From assembly GCF_002746455.1 (NCBI RefSeq), contig NZ_NWUW01000016.1:42592-106591 (forward strand): DNA of 64,000 nucleotides, read 5' to 3'. This document shows, piece by piece, positions 8,496-18,283 of the stretch. Positions within the stretch are counted from its first letter, which is position 1. The number at the start of each line of letters is the position of its first letter. The stretch is from Bacillus fungorum. Its GTDB lineage: Bacteria > Bacillota > Bacilli > Bacillales > Bacillaceae_G. Made by a program: the position numbers and the translations under genes. Below the pieces are notes generated by a model. The model had not been told where the DNA came from. It saw only the letters and a program-made list of their open reading frames with translations, and searched no databases.

Positions 8496-9422
8496 TTATT
8501 TGTTTTTCTTAATAAGCTCTAATTCAATCGGAATAGATTTGTCCACTTTTTTACCTTGTGTTATCTCTTTTGCTGTTTGCATCGCCTTCTCCCCGATTAA
8601 TTCCGGTTTTTGAGCAACTGTTGCAGCCATACGCCCATCGTTAACCGCTTTTACAGCATCTTCTGTTGCATCAAATCCAACAACGACTACATCTGTTTTT
8701 CCAGCAGACTTCAATGCTTCAAGTGCACCTAATGCCATCTCGTCGTTATGCGCAAACACGGCTTTAATATCACCATTTGCTTGTAAAATGTTTTCCATAA
8801 CAGATAATCCTTTCGCTCTATCAAAATCAGCCGCTTGTTTGGCAACTACTTTTAAAGACTTATCAGCTACATTATGGAATCCTTTCCCGCGCTCACGAGC
8901 AGCAGAAGAGCCAGGGATTCCTTCTAACTCAGCAACGTTTTCTCCCCCGCCCACTAATTCACGAATGTAATCACTAGCCATTTGACCACCTTCAATATTA
9001 TTAGAGGCAATGTGAGAAACAACCTTGCCTGAATTCGCAACGCGGTCTACTGTAATAACAGGAACATTTGCTGCATTTGCCGCACTTACTGCTGAAGCAA
9101 CAGCATCTGAATCGGTTGGATTAATAACAACTACATCGACACCTTTTTGAATTAAATCTTCAACATCATTTGTTTGCTTTGCTGCATCATTTTGTGCATC
9201 AACAGCAATCAATTCAATGCCGCTTTCTTTCGCTTTCTTTTCTGCCCCTTTTTTCAAAGTTACAAAAAACGGATTATTTAAAGTTGAAACAGAGAATCCA
9301 ACTTTAATAGTTTTATTTCGACCTTTATCGCTAGAATCCTTTGCCCATTCTGGTGGTTCCATTGAACAACCAGCAGTAATGACCATAATACATGCAACGA
9401 GTATAAGTAACCACTTTTTCAT
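8496..9422 (-). CDS. rbsB: Ribose ABC transporter substrate-binding lipoprotein
   Basis: Extracellular ribose receptor of the RbsABC importer. The 308-residue product starts with a lipoprotein signal (LLILVACIMVITAGC; lipidated Cys in TAGC), then a periplasmic-binding-protein type I fold: VGFSVSTLNNPFFVTLKKGAEKKAKE, VVINPTDSDAV, EGIPGSSAARERGKGF and AHNDEMALGALEALKSAG. It follows rbsC by 14 nt. Ribose specificity rests on operon context as well as similarity to RbsB. Confidence 0.94.
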   Translation of the reverse strand: MKKWLLILVACIMVITAGCSMEPPEWAKDSSDKGRNKTIKVGFSVSTLNNPFFVTLKKGAEKKAKESGIELIAVDAQNDAAKQTNDVEDLIQKGVDVVVINPTDSDAVASAVSAANAANVPVITVDRVANSGKVVSHIASNNIEGGQMASDYIRELVGGGENVAELEGIPGSSAARERGKGFHNVADKSLKVVAKQAADFDRAKGLSVMENILQANGDIKAVFAHNDEMALGALEALKSAGKTDVVVVGFDATEDAVKAVNDGRMAATVAQKPELIGEKAMQTAKEITQGKKVDKSIPIELELIKKNK

Positions 9423-9436
9423 GAACTATCCCTCCA

Positions 9437-10372
9437 TTACGCTTCTTTTCGACGATCAATTAATACAGCTAGTAAGATTACAAGCCCTTTTACAACTTGT
9501 TGGAAGAAAGAAGATACACCTAATAAATTTAAACCGTTATTTAGTACGCCGATAATAAGTACACCGATGAATGTACCAACAATCCATCCTCTTCCTCCAG
9601 AAAGACTTGTTCCTCCTAATACAACTGCTGCAATTGCATCTAATTCGTAAGAAGTACCTGCAGTCGGCTGTGCAGAATCTAGTCGTGATGTTAAGACAAT
9701 ACCTGCAAGCGCTGCCAAAATTCCAGAAAGACCGTAAATCATTACTTTAATTCTCGTAACATTAATACCTGATAGTGCTGCCGCTTCTTCATTTCCACCA
9801 ATTGCAAATGTACGGCGACCAAATGTTGTTTTCTTCAAAATGAAGTACAGTACTGCGAAAGCGATCATCATTGTAACAGCTGGTACCGGAATACCGAGAA
9901 AATAACCGCGGCCAAACATTTGGAACATTAAATGATCACCAAGACCAGTGATCGGACGTCCGTCCATATAAACAAGCGTCAACCCACGAAAAATAGTCAT
10001 TGTTGCTAAAGTCGCAATAAACGGAGCTACTTTTCCTTTCGCAATGATGATACCGTTTACAATTCCCATTACAAGACCAGCAAGTAGTCCAACTGCCATT
10101 GCAAGGAACGGATCCATACCACTTGCCATCATTCCAGCAACAAGTGCACTTGATAATGCTAAAATAGAACCTACCGATAAGTCAATACCCCCTGTTAAAA
10201 TTACAAAGGTCATTCCGAATGCAATAAGCGCATTAATCGATACTTGACGCAGTATATTAAATACATTTGGAATTTCAATAAACGCTGGATTTAAAGCCGT
10301 AATTACTACAATAATTAGCGCTAGTCCAATTAAAGACCCAAGTTGTTGCAATACATTCCCCTTCTTAGCCAT
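9437..10372 (-). CDS. rbsC: Ribose ABC transporter permease
   Basis: Membrane subunit of the ribose importer; 311 residues, about ten hydrophobic segments, BPD_transp_2 family (FVILTGGIDLSVGSILALSS, GGNEEAAALSGINVTRIKV and AVVLGGTSLSGGRGWIVGTF are typical blocks). It begins 2 nt after the rbsA stop, implying translational coupling, and is followed by rbsB. Confidence 0.94.
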   Translation of the reverse strand: MAKKGNVLQQLGSLIGLALIIVVITALNPAFIEIPNVFNILRQVSINALIAFGMTFVILTGGIDLSVGSILALSSALVAGMMASGMDPFLAMAVGLLAGLVMGIVNGIIIAKGKVAPFIATLATMTIFRGLTLVYMDGRPITGLGDHLMFQMFGRGYFLGIPVPAVTMMIAFAVLYFILKKTTFGRRTFAIGGNEEAAALSGINVTRIKVMIYGLSGILAALAGIVLTSRLDSAQPTAGTSYELDAIAAVVLGGTSLSGGRGWIVGTFIGVLIIGVLNNGLNLLGVSSFFQQVVKGLVILLAVLIDRRKEA

Positions 10373-10374
10373 CC

Positions 10375-11859
10375 TTACTCTCCCCCTGTAGCTAGTGCCA
10401 TAATAGACTCTTGTGATACCTCATCTTTCTCTAAAATTCCGCCGACTTTTCCTTCATGAATAACAAGAACGCGATCACTCATTCCTAAAACTTCTGGAAG
10501 CTCAGATGATACCATAATAACGGCATCGCCTTGCTCGGTAAGCTTATTCATAATAGAGTAAATTTCTTTTTTCGCTCCAACATCGACACCCCTTGTTGGC
10601 TCATCTAAAATGAGTAACTGCGGGTGGATACCTAGCCATTTTGCAATAACAACCTTTTGCTGATTTCCACCAGAAAGAGATTTCACCGCTTGCTCTCCGC
10701 TAGCTGCTTTCACATTAAGCAATTTCATCATGTCTGCTGTAAACTGTTGTTCTAGTTCGTTACTTAAGACACTTCCCTTTGAAAGACTTTCTAAATTTGG
10801 TAAAGCTAAATTTTCTCGAATTGAGAAATCTAGCACTAACCCTTCGGATTTTCTATCCTCTGTAATGAAAGCTATTCTTTGTCTAATCGCATCTATCGGA
10901 CTATCAATCTTTACTTCTTGTCCATTTATGAAAATTTGGCCAGAATCTAAAGGTTCGTATCCAAATATCGCTTTCATAATATCTGTACGGCCAGCTCCCA
11001 TCAAGCCGGCAACACCAAGGATTTCACCTTTTCTAACTTGAAACGAAACATTTTCAAACTTTCCTTTTTTCGTTCCATTACGCATTTCAAAAATAACATC
11101 GCCAATTTGACTATTTCGTTCTGGGTAACGTTCACCAATGCTGCGCCCCACCATCATACTCACTACTTCATCAAACGATGTTTCCGGAATAAATCTCTTT
11201 CCCACATATTCCCCATCACGTAAAATCGTAATGGCATCACATATTGAAAAAATTTCTTCCATTCGGTGTGAAATATAAACGAACGAAACGCCTTCTTTAC
11301 GTAATTTATTAATGACAGTAAACAACGTTTCAATTTCACGATCTGTTAATGCAGCGGTAGGTTCATCCATAATAATAACGCTCGCATTTGTCATTAATGC
11401 TTTCGCAATTTCGATAATTTGCTGTTGTCCAACCGATAATTCTCCTGTCAACATAGCGCCTTTTACATGTAACCCTAACTCCGCTAGTTGCTGCTGCGCA
11501 ATCGCGTTCATTTGACGCGTACGTAAAATACCTGTCTTCCCATACATTAACTCTTTACCGAGAAACATATTTTCAGCTACTGTTAAGTTCGATAATATGT
11601 TCAATTCTTGATGTATAAATGCAATACCGTGCTCTTCAGCTTCTTTCGCATTTTTAAAAGTTCGTTCTTGTCCATCAATCGTGATTGTTCCACCATCTTT
11701 TTTGTATACACCTGTTAAAATCTTCATGAGCGTTGATTTACCCGCTCCATTTTCCCCCATCAATGCATGAACTTCTCCTGTTTCAATCATAAACTGTGCA
11801 TTCTTCAAAACAGGATTGCCATTGAACGCCTTTGAAATATTTTTCATTTCAATATGCAT
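10375..11859 (-). CDS. rbsA: Ribose ABC transporter ATPase, two fused domains
   Basis: Cytoplasmic ATPase of the ribose importer, about 494 residues with two nucleotide-binding domains. Domain 1 has Walker [10 protein letters not shown], signature [15 protein letters not shown] and Walker [13 protein letters not shown]. Domain 2 has the degenerate GLMGAGRTD in place of a full Walker A, plus [15 protein letters not shown] and [13 protein letters not shown], as usual for sugar ATPases of this type. Three possible starts lie close together; ATG at 11859 has 8-nt spacing from GGGAAG and is preferred to GTG 11868 or ATG 11865. Confidence 0.94.
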   Translation of the reverse strand: MHIEMKNISKAFNGNPVLKNAQFMIETGEVHALMGENGAGKSTLMKILTGVYKKDGGTITIDGQERTFKNAKEAEEHGIAFIHQELNILSNLTVAENMFLGKELMYGKTGILRTRQMNAIAQQQLAELGLHVKGAMLTGELSVGQQQIIEIAKALMTNASVIIMDEPTAALTDREIETLFTVINKLRKEGVSFVYISHRMEEIFSICDAITILRDGEYVGKRFIPETSFDEVVSMMVGRSIGERYPERNSQIGDVIFEMRNGTKKGKFENVSFQVRKGEILGVAGLMGAGRTDIMKAIFGYEPLDSGQIFINGQEVKIDSPIDAIRQRIAFITEDRKSEGLVLDFSIRENLALPNLESLSKGSVLSNELEQQFTADMMKLLNVKAASGEQAVKSLSGGNQQKVVIAKWLGIHPQLLILDEPTRGVDVGAKKEIYSIMNKLTEQGDAVIMVSSELPEVLGMSDRVLVIHEGKVGGILEKDEVSQESIMALATGGE

Positions 11860-11877
11860 TCTCATCACTTCCCTTTA

Positions 11878-12273
11878 TTAAAAAATCACGCCTGCATGTA
11901 AAATTACATTGGCATAAGGCGTAGCCTCGCCTGTACGAATAACCGCCTTCGCTTTCTTTGTATGCTCTTTAAATTGTTCATGCGATACATATTCAAATGC
12001 TGGCTCTATTAATTTCAGCTCGATCTCTTTATTTACTTCCTCATTATTGTTAATGACTTCTTCTGCTAACGTCACTTTTTCAATTTCCATATCATCAGCT
12101 ACCACTTGCAATACATCTAAAAAGCTAGGTTTTCCAATTTCAACAGCTAAATCAATTCTTTTTACTCCGTCAGGAATTGGTAAACCGCAATCAGCGATTA
12201 CAATTGTATCTGTATGCCCGAGTGAAGCAAGGACTGATGCAATCTCACTGTTTAATACGCCGTGCTTTTTCAT
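11878..12273 (-). CDS. rbsD: D-ribose pyranase
   Basis: Cytoplasmic mutarotase converting beta-pyranose to beta-furanose ribose so that RbsK can use it. The 131 residues match RbsD in length and motifs: [34 protein letters not shown] with the catalytic His at residue 20, and [17 protein letters not shown] at the C-terminus. Its start overlaps the rbsK stop in an ATGA, indicating translational coupling. Confidence 0.95.
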   Translation of the reverse strand: MKKHGVLNSEIASVLASLGHTDTIVIADCGLPIPDGVKRIDLAVEIGKPSFLDVLQVVADDMEIEKVTLAEEVINNNEEVNKEIELKLIEPAFEYVSHEQFKEHTKKAKAVIRTGEATPYANVILHAGVIF

Positions 12274-13166
12274 CCGACAATCACCTGCACTTCACGTACT
12301 TTATCTCTCGTTGGCATACCGCCCTGTGCCCCAAGCTTCGTTACGGAAAGACCACCAGCAATATTCGCAAAGCGAATTGCTTTTTGAAGTGTTTCTCCTT
12401 CAGAAAGCGCAACTGCTAATGCACCATTAAATGTATCACCAGCTCCAGTCGTATCTACTACATCAACAGCAATACTAGGAACATGTACAATCTCCGTACC
12501 GTTATGGAAACGTACACCGTTAGAACCTTCTGTCATCAATAGTTTATTTGGATATTTAGCCAGTAAATCTTCAATTGGTGATGTGAAATCATCTAATACG
12601 ATGCGGCACTCATGTTCATTTGGAGTAATATAAGTTGCCTTTTCTAAAATATCTTCTGATAGCACTTGTGCTGGCGCTGGATTTAACATAATCGGGATTT
12701 TGTATTCCGCACAAATAGCCAATACATATTTTACTGTTTCAAGTGGAATCTCTAGTTGAAGAACAACCATATCTGCTTTTATAAGAAGATCTTTTGAGCG
12801 ATCTACAACTGACTGATTTACAAGAGCATTCGCCCCTTGCACCACAACAATACTGTTATCCTCTTCTGCTAAAACGATATGAGCAATTCCTGTCGCCGCA
12901 TCTGTAACCGGTACCACATAGTCGATAAAAACGTGTTCGTTCTCTAAATTTTTCCTAACTACCGTTCCATAATTATCGTTTCCTACAGCCCCAACCATCG
13001 CTACATTTGCTCCTAATCTAGCTGCAGCAACTGCTTGGTTCGCCCCTTTTCCACCTGGAATTGTATGAAAAGCTTCACCAATTACTGTTTCTCCTGCTTT
13101 CGGCCGTTTTTGTGAAACAGCCACTAAGTCCATTGAAATGCTTCCTACTACTGCAATATTTGGCAT
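12270..13166 (-). CDS. rbsK: Ribokinase
   Basis: PfkB-family kinase phosphorylating ribose to ribose 5-phosphate. About 298 residues; [16 protein letters not shown] is the first PfkB signature and [20 protein letters not shown] the second, holding the catalytic Asp. The longest frame begins three codons earlier, but that ATG touches AAGGAG with no spacing; ATG at 13166 sits 9 nt after it. Second gene of the operon, 13 nt after rbsR. Confidence 0.95.
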   Translation of the reverse strand: MPNIAVVGSISMDLVAVSQKRPKAGETVIGEAFHTIPGGKGANQAVAAARLGANVAMVGAVGNDNYGTVVRKNLENEHVFIDYVVPVTDAATGIAHIVLAEEDNSIVVVQGANALVNQSVVDRSKDLLIKADMVVLQLEIPLETVKYVLAICAEYKIPIMLNPAPAQVLSEDILEKATYITPNEHECRIVLDDFTSPIEDLLAKYPNKLLMTEGSNGVRFHNGTEIVHVPSIAVDVVDTTGAGDTFNGALAVALSEGETLQKAIRFANIAGGLSVTKLGAQGGMPTRDKVREVQVIVG

Positions 13167-13179
13167 CTGTTTCATCTCC

Positions 13180-14151
13180 TTACTTCGTTGTATTTCGTTC
13201 TATAATTTCAATCGGTAGACGATAGTGTTTTTCTTCTAACGGACTACCTTCCATCTGCTTTAACAGTAACTCTGTCGCGATTTTCCCCATCTCATAAATT
13301 GGTTGGGCAACCGTTGTAATAGATGGATACATCATTTCCGTTAGAGAAATCCCATCAAATCCGATAATTTGTAAATCATCTGGAATAGAAATCCCCTTTT
13401 GCATTGCAGCTTTTACGATACCAATTGCAATTAAATCATTTCCAGCGACAATTCCATCAATATGCGGGTATTCTTCTAATAATTCCATCGCTACACGCTC
13501 ACTATTAGCTGGATCGAACGTACTCTCTGCAATCATATATGAAAGATTATTTTGCGTAATAACATCTACAAAACCTTCAAAACGTTCATTCGCTGTACTC
13601 ACATCACGCGGTCCACGAATATGCGCAATATGTTTACATCCTTTATCTATTAACAGCCTTGTTGCGTCCTGGATCCCTGCATAGTTATCAGCATATACAG
13701 TAGGAATACGCTCATTAAACATGCGGTCAATCGCAACAACTGGAACAGATAAATTCATGTAATTAACACTATTTTGTAGATTCGTCGCTACAATAAATCC
13801 ATCCACATTATTTTGCCTAAGTACATCAATATATTGCTTTTCTTTCTCTAAACTCTCATCAGAGTTACAAAGTACAACTGTGTATCCTTGCTTATGCGCT
13901 ACATCCTCTACGGCACGTGCAACTTCTGGAAAGAATGGATTCACGATATTTGGAACAACTAAACCAATTAAACGGGACTTTTTATTATATAGCGAACGCG
14001 CTACTGTACTAGGTTTATAATCTAGCATCTCAATTGCTCGTTCTACTTTCTTCAATGTATCTTCATGAACATATCCATTTTTATTTAACACTCTGGAAAC
14101 GGTCGCAACAGATACTCCCGCTAATTTTGCAACGTCTTTAATCGTACTCAT
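13180..14151 (-). CDS. rbsR: Ribose operon repressor, LacI family
   Basis: DNA-binding regulator heading the ribose operon. About 323 residues: N-terminal helix-turn-helix and hinge (STIKDVAKLAGVSVATVSRV), then a sugar-binding core (LIGLVVPNIVNPFFPEVARA, GIVAGNDLIAIGIVKA, LQIIGFDG). The start at 14151 is preferred because GGAGAGGGAAGAGA precedes it; the frame is open seven codons further upstream. Likely autoregulated through the LacI/CcpA-type site 20 nt upstream of its start. Effector inferred to be ribose. Confidence 0.92.
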   Translation of the reverse strand: MSTIKDVAKLAGVSVATVSRVLNKNGYVHEDTLKKVERAIEMLDYKPSTVARSLYNKKSRLIGLVVPNIVNPFFPEVARAVEDVAHKQGYTVVLCNSDESLEKEKQYIDVLRQNNVDGFIVATNLQNSVNYMNLSVPVVAIDRMFNERIPTVYADNYAGIQDATRLLIDKGCKHIAHIRGPRDVSTANERFEGFVDVITQNNLSYMIAESTFDPANSERVAMELLEEYPHIDGIVAGNDLIAIGIVKAAMQKGISIPDDLQIIGFDGISLTEMMYPSITTVAQPIYEMGKIATELLLKQMEGSPLEEKHYRLPIEIIERNTTK

Positions 14152-14171
14152 TCTCTTCCCTCTCCATTTCA

Positions 14172-14185
14172 TGTAACCGTTTACA
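14172..14185. promoter_or_regulatory. cre / LacI-family operator of the rbs operon
   Basis: TGTAACCGTTTACA matches the CcpA site consensus TGWNANCGNTNWCA at every position. RbsR belongs to the same protein family, so the site may serve CcpA, RbsR or both. Confidence 0.85.
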
Positions 14186-14197
14186 GAAAATAATATA

Positions 14198-14217
14198 ACG
14201 TATTTCTAGAAATACGT
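14198..14217. promoter_or_regulatory. 20-bp perfect palindrome upstream of rbsR
   Basis: ACGTATTTCTAGAAATACGT is a perfect 20-bp palindrome 12 bp upstream of the cre-like site. There is no poly-U tract, so an operator or dyad is likelier than a terminator. The binding protein is unknown. Confidence 0.5.
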
Positions 14218-14256
14218 CAATCATTTCTCACAAAAAAGCTTTTAAGGTTATACTCA

Positions 14257-14288
14257 AAAAAGCACCGCCATAAGGCGATGCTTTTTCA
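14257..14288 (-). terminator. Terminator of the DHA2 exporter gene
   Basis: Minus-strand RNA GCAUCGCC-uuau-GGCGGUGC (one U-G pair) followed by six U, directly after the stop. Confidence 0.8.
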
Positions 14289-15902
14289 TTACGAATATGA
14301 TACAGTTTGTTCTTTTTCCTGTGCAGCAGGCTCTTCAGCGCCTTTTTTACGATCTGATAGTTTAATCTTCTGTAAGAAGATTGTAAAGATGGCACCCACT
14401 ACAATGAATACTAATCCTGTTAGAAATACAGTATGAAGCGAGTCTACTAAAGAGTTTTTCAAAATTGGTACAATGCTATTAGCAAATGCTTCTGGCATTT
14501 TTTTTAATGCCTCTGGACTAAATAACATTGAATATAAACCTTGTGGGTCTGTATGAATCATATCTTTAAATTTCGTTACCATTTGTCCCGCTTCTTTCGG
14601 GAACGTATCTAATACGGGTACTAAATTCTTTGTTAATGTTGTACCTGAAGTGTTATTCATAATTGATCCTAAAATTGTAATACCAAATGTTCCACCGATT
14701 TGACGAAAGAACTGGCTTGATGATGTTACGACACCAAGATCTTTTTTCGGGAAGCTTTCTTGTAACGCCAATGTTAATGTTGGCATGACAAGCCCCATTC
14801 CTAAACCGATAACCATCATATAAGAAGTAGCAGTCAGCTTCGTTGTGTGCATATCCATCGTTGTTAATAACCAGAATCCGCCAGCCATAATAAGCATTCC
14901 TGTAATAATTTGTGGTTTTACACCAACTTTTAATACAAGCTGCCCGCCGATAATACTCATCACGATCATTGTAATCATCATCGGTGTCATGATTGTTCCT
15001 GATTCAGCAGCACTTACTCCTACAATTCCTTGCATAAAGAATGGTACGAACATAATAGCACCAAACATTCCGATACTCATAAAGAATCCAATCGCATTCA
15101 GTAATGTAAATGTACGATTTTTAAAGAAATGCATCGGTAAAATTGGTTCTTCTGCTTTCGTTTCAACGATAACAAAGCTAACGATACCAATTAGAGCTAA
15201 TGCAAATAACCCGATAATTTGCCAAGAATCCCATGGGTAATCTTTTCCGCCAAATGTTAACGCAAGTAATAAACTTACAACACCGAGAATCATCGTGAAG
15301 ATTCCAGCGATATCAATTTTAATTGGTCCTGTTTGTTTATGTGACTTTAATCCCATTGCGATAAAGATTGTCGCTAAAATACCAACTGGTAAGTTAATGT
15401 AGAACACCCATCTCCAGTTCACTGCGTCTACAATCCAACCACCAACTTGTGGTCCAATTACAGAAGCAAGACCGTATAACGCCCCAAAAATCCCTTGCCA
15501 TTTCGCACGTTCTTTTCCCGTGAACATATCTCCGATAATAATCATAGCCATTGGCATCATAATACCGCCACCAAGCCCTTGAATACCACGGAAAATAATT
15601 AATTCTGTCATACCATTTGCCATACCACATAAAGCTGAGCCACCCATAAAGATGACTAGCCCTGTTATATATACGTTACGACGACCAAGTAAATCCGCTA
15701 ATTTACCCGCAATTGGTACAACTGTCGTTGATGTTAACATATAAGCTGTCGTTAACCATGTCATTAAGCTTAGTCCGCCTAGTTCACCGACGATACGCGG
15801 CATTGCTGTACCAACGATTGTTCCATCTAATGCTGCAAATAACATCGCAATTACTAAACCGATTAACAGCAACTTTCTATTTATATTTTCTTGTTGCTCC
15901 AT
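14289..15902 (-). CDS. DHA2-family drug:H+ antiporter (EmrB/QacA type, 14 TM)
   Basis: Membrane multidrug exporter of 537 residues with about fourteen hydrophobic segments. Motifs include LDGTIVGTAMPRIVGELGG (DHA2 motif D1), GKLADLLGRRNVYITGL (motif A) and GLASVIGPQVGGWIVD (antiporter motif C). It lies 19 nt downstream of a MarR-family regulator, the usual layout for a compound-inducible exporter. Substrate unknown. The C-terminus is a short charged tail. Confidence 0.9.
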   Translation of the reverse strand: MEQQENINRKLLLIGLVIAMLFAALDGTIVGTAMPRIVGELGGLSLMTWLTTAYMLTSTTVVPIAGKLADLLGRRNVYITGLVIFMGGSALCGMANGMTELIIFRGIQGLGGGIMMPMAMIIIGDMFTGKERAKWQGIFGALYGLASVIGPQVGGWIVDAVNWRWVFYINLPVGILATIFIAMGLKSHKQTGPIKIDIAGIFTMILGVVSLLLALTFGGKDYPWDSWQIIGLFALALIGIVSFVIVETKAEEPILPMHFFKNRTFTLLNAIGFFMSIGMFGAIMFVPFFMQGIVGVSAAESGTIMTPMMITMIVMSIIGGQLVLKVGVKPQIITGMLIMAGGFWLLTTMDMHTTKLTATSYMMVIGLGMGLVMPTLTLALQESFPKKDLGVVTSSSQFFRQIGGTFGITILGSIMNNTSGTTLTKNLVPVLDTFPKEAGQMVTKFKDMIHTDPQGLYSMLFSPEALKKMPEAFANSIVPILKNSLVDSLHTVFLTGLVFIVVGAIFTIFLQKIKLSDRKKGAEEPAAQEKEQTVSYS

Positions 15903-15921
15903 GTAATCTCCTCAATTCCTC

Positions 15922-16380
15922 TTAGTTATTCTCTTTTTTCTCTTGTGTCCCGCAAATAATTGTTTCTAGCTTCTCAAAGAGGCGTAACAAATCTTCTCTT
16001 TCTTGCAACTCTAAATGTGAAAAGTATTTTGCAATATGCTCGTTACGAGCGGCCATTGCCTCTTCTACTCTAGCTTTCCCCTTTTTTGTTAACTCAATGA
16101 CAACAACACGACGGTCATCTTTGTCGTGATAACGTTCTACAAGCTCCTGATCAATTAGGCGATCGATCATCACTGTAATTGCACTAGGCTTTACATACAT
16201 CTTTTTTGCTAATTTTGTTGCTCTTGACGCTCCATAATGATCTAAAATCTTTAAAATATAAAACTGCGGTGGTGTAAGTCCTGTTGCTTGCATTTGTTCT
16301 AATAACTCCGTCTGCATTTTCTTTCCAATCGAAAAGGCAAGAGCTTGAATTTTATCGATATGCGTCATATCATTTGGCAT
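15922..16380 (-). CDS. MarR-family transcriptional regulator
   Basis: Winged-helix repressor of 152 residues. The DNA-binding region is clear: LTPPQFYILKILDHYG, ATKLAKKMYVKPSAITVMIDRLIDQELVERYHDKDDRR (recognition helix and wing) and VVVIELTKKGKARV. A frame from GTG at 16389 exists, but ATG at 16380 is spaced 8 nt from GAGG. A dyad 28 nt upstream is a likely autoregulatory operator. It probably controls the exporter downstream. Confidence 0.88.
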   Translation of the reverse strand: MPNDMTHIDKIQALAFSIGKKMQTELLEQMQATGLTPPQFYILKILDHYGASRATKLAKKMYVKPSAITVMIDRLIDQELVERYHDKDDRRVVVIELTKKGKARVEEAMAARNEHIAKYFSHLELQEREDLLRLFEKLETIICGTQEKKENN

Positions 16381-16407
16381 GTTATCCACCTCTTATTTAA
16401 ACAATAA

Positions 16408-16430
16408 AATATTTAACCTATTTAAATATT
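16408..16430. promoter_or_regulatory. Probable MarR operator (9-5-9 dyad)
   Basis: AATATTTAA-cctat-TTAAATATT, a perfect 9-bp inverted repeat with 5-bp spacer, lies just upstream of the marR-exporter operon. AT-rich dyads of this form are typical MarR-family sites. Confidence 0.65.
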
Positions 16431-16467
16431 AATACCACGAATAAAATCCGTCAACACTTTTTATTTA

Positions 16468-16504
16468 TAAAAACGTTTACATTTTTGTCACAAAGTTGTA
16501 TAAT
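16468..16504 (+). promoter_or_regulatory. glpT promoter with overlapping cre-like site
   Basis: TTTACA (16476-16481), a 17-nt spacer and TATAAT (16499-16504). A cre-like TAAAAACGTTTACA (16468-16481, one mismatch) overlaps the -35, which would allow CcpA repression. Confidence 0.65.
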
Positions 16505-16549
16505 TTTCGTCGAAGTTAATATTGACAGTCACGGAGAATTGGAATACAC

Positions 16550-16600
16550 GGCTATGAATCATAAAAAAGGAAACTTTTTTATATTTCATGGCCTTTTTAT
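16550..16600 (+). terminator. Leader terminator of glpT, possible GlpP antitermination target
   Basis: Arms 16550-16569 and 16574-16593 form a long hairpin with a GAAA loop and few mismatches, followed by five T. It lies between the promoter and the glpT start. B. subtilis glpT is controlled by GlpP antitermination at such a leader hairpin; the same role here is inference. Confidence 0.7.
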
Positions 16601-16650
16601 ATTCTCTGTCTTACAACACTTCGAATTAATTAGGGGAGGATTTTCATTTT

Positions 16651-18000
16651 ATGTTTTTCACACAATTCTTTAAACCTGCGCCCCACGCAGAACGCTTACC
16701 AGCTGATCGCGTTGATAGCGAATACCGTAAATTACGTTTACAAGTATTCTTGGGTATCTTCATCGGCTATGCAGGTTACTACTTTGTTCGAAAAAACTTT
16801 TCACTAGCAATGCCATACTTAATCGAACAAGGATTTAGTAAGGGGGAACTTGGAGTTATCCTTTCAGCAGTTTCTATCGCTTACGGATTAAGTAAATTTC
16901 TTATGGGTATCGTATCCGATCGTTGTAATCCTCGCTACTTTTTAGCAGCTGGGCTATTTTTATCAGGTATCATTAATATTATTTTCGGCTCATTTTCTTT
17001 CATTACAACGAGCATTATACTTATGTTTGTACTTCAGTTTTTAAATGGATGGGTACAAGGTATGGGATGGCCTCCTTGTGGCCGTACGATGGTTCATTGG
17101 TTCTCTATTAGTGAACGTGGTACAAAAATGTCTATTTGGAATGTCGCTCATAATGTCGGTGGCGCACTTATGCCTTCTCTTGTGACATTAGGGTTATATT
17201 TCTTTGCAAATGACTGGAAGAGTATTTTTTACTTCCCAGGTATTCTTTCAATTTTAGTTGGTGTTTATGTATTAATTACAATGAGAGATACACCTCAATC
17301 TTGCGGATTACCTTCTATTGAAGAACATACTGGAGAATATCCACCAGATGAAAAAGTACAAGATCGCGAACGCGAACTTTCGGTAAAGGAAATTTTATTT
17401 AAATACGTACTAAACAATAAATTTTTATGGTATATCGCTATTGCGAACGTTTTTGTTTATTTCGTTCGTTACGGTGTTGTAGACTGGGCTCCTACTTACT
17501 TAGTAGAAGAAAAAAACTTTACTCATAGTAGCTCACGTACTGCTTACGCTCTATATGAATGGGCTGGTATTCCAGGTACACTTCTTTGCGGATGGATGAG
17601 TGATAAACTATTTAAAGGACGCCGCGCACCTGCTGGCATTTTATTTATGGTTGGTGTATTTATCGCAGTCCTTGTTTATTGGCTAAACCCTCCTGGTAAT
17701 CCAATGGTTGATAGTATCGCACTTGTCGCAATTGGATTTTTAATTTACGGACCCGTTATGTTAATTGGTCTACACGCCCTTGACTTAGCACCAAAGAAAG
17801 CTGCTGGAACTGCAGCTGGCTTAACTGGCTTCTTCGGTTACTTAGGGGGAGCATCTTTCGCTAGTGCCGCTATGGGCTTTATCGTCGATGCATTTGGATG
17901 GGATGGCGGATTCATCTTATTACTTGCATCTTGTGTACTTGCAATGTTCTTCCTTGCCCTTACTTTAAATACAGGGTCAGTAAAACAAAAGCAAGCTTAA
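16651..18000 (+). CDS. glpT: Glycerol-3-phosphate:phosphate antiporter
   Basis: Organophosphate:phosphate antiporter of the MFS (OPA family) that imports glycerol 3-phosphate; in other bacteria it is also the route of fosfomycin entry. The 449 residues have twelve hydrophobic segments and family blocks: [73 protein letters not shown] and [23 protein letters not shown] at 16651 follows GGGGAGG. The upstream cre-like site and leader hairpin point to catabolite and glycerol control. Confidence 0.94.
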   Translation: MFFTQFFKPAPHAERLPADRVDSEYRKLRLQVFLGIFIGYAGYYFVRKNFSLAMPYLIEQGFSKGELGVILSAVSIAYGLSKFLMGIVSDRCNPRYFLAAGLFLSGIINIIFGSFSFITTSIILMFVLQFLNGWVQGMGWPPCGRTMVHWFSISERGTKMSIWNVAHNVGGALMPSLVTLGLYFFANDWKSIFYFPGILSILVGVYVLITMRDTPQSCGLPSIEEHTGEYPPDEKVQDRERELSVKEILFKYVLNNKFLWYIAIANVFVYFVRYGVVDWAPTYLVEEKNFTHSSSRTAYALYEWAGIPGTLLCGWMSDKLFKGRRAPAGILFMVGVFIAVLVYWLNPPGNPMVDSIALVAIGFLIYGPVMLIGLHALDLAPKKAAGTAAGLTGFFGYLGGASFASAAMGFIVDAFGWDGGFILLLASCVLAMFFLALTLNTGSVKQKQA

Positions 18001-18022
18001 GCACTAATATTATTCTTATCAA

Positions 18023-18062
18023 AAAAAGAGAGACTGTTCTTTCGAGAATGCCTCTCTTTTTT
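18023..18062 (+). terminator. Terminator of glpT
   Basis: AAAAAGAGAG pairs with CTCTCTTTTT around an inner TTCT-ttcg-AGAA stem; a T run follows. Confidence 0.8.
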
Positions 18063-18065
18063 CTA

Positions 18066-18099
18066 CAAATAAATCTTTTTTCTTACAAAAGATTTATTT
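18066..18099. repeat. 14-bp perfect inverted repeat
   Basis: CAAATAAATCTTTT (18066-18079) and its exact complement (18087-18100 with its last base) flank a 7-nt loop, just past the glpT terminator. No U run follows. Could be a secondary terminator or a binding site. Confidence 0.5.
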
Positions 18100-18283
18100 G
18101 TCCCCATTATGCATGTTAGCGTTTCCAAAACACTCCAACTACTTATATAAATGCATCCAATCTTTATATAAAAAGATTTTTGAATATTTTCTTAACTTAT
18201 GCTTGTCAAACATTGTCAATTTATATTAAAATAACAACAACATACAAAATATTTAGTCTTTTCAGAAAGATGGAGGGATAGCC

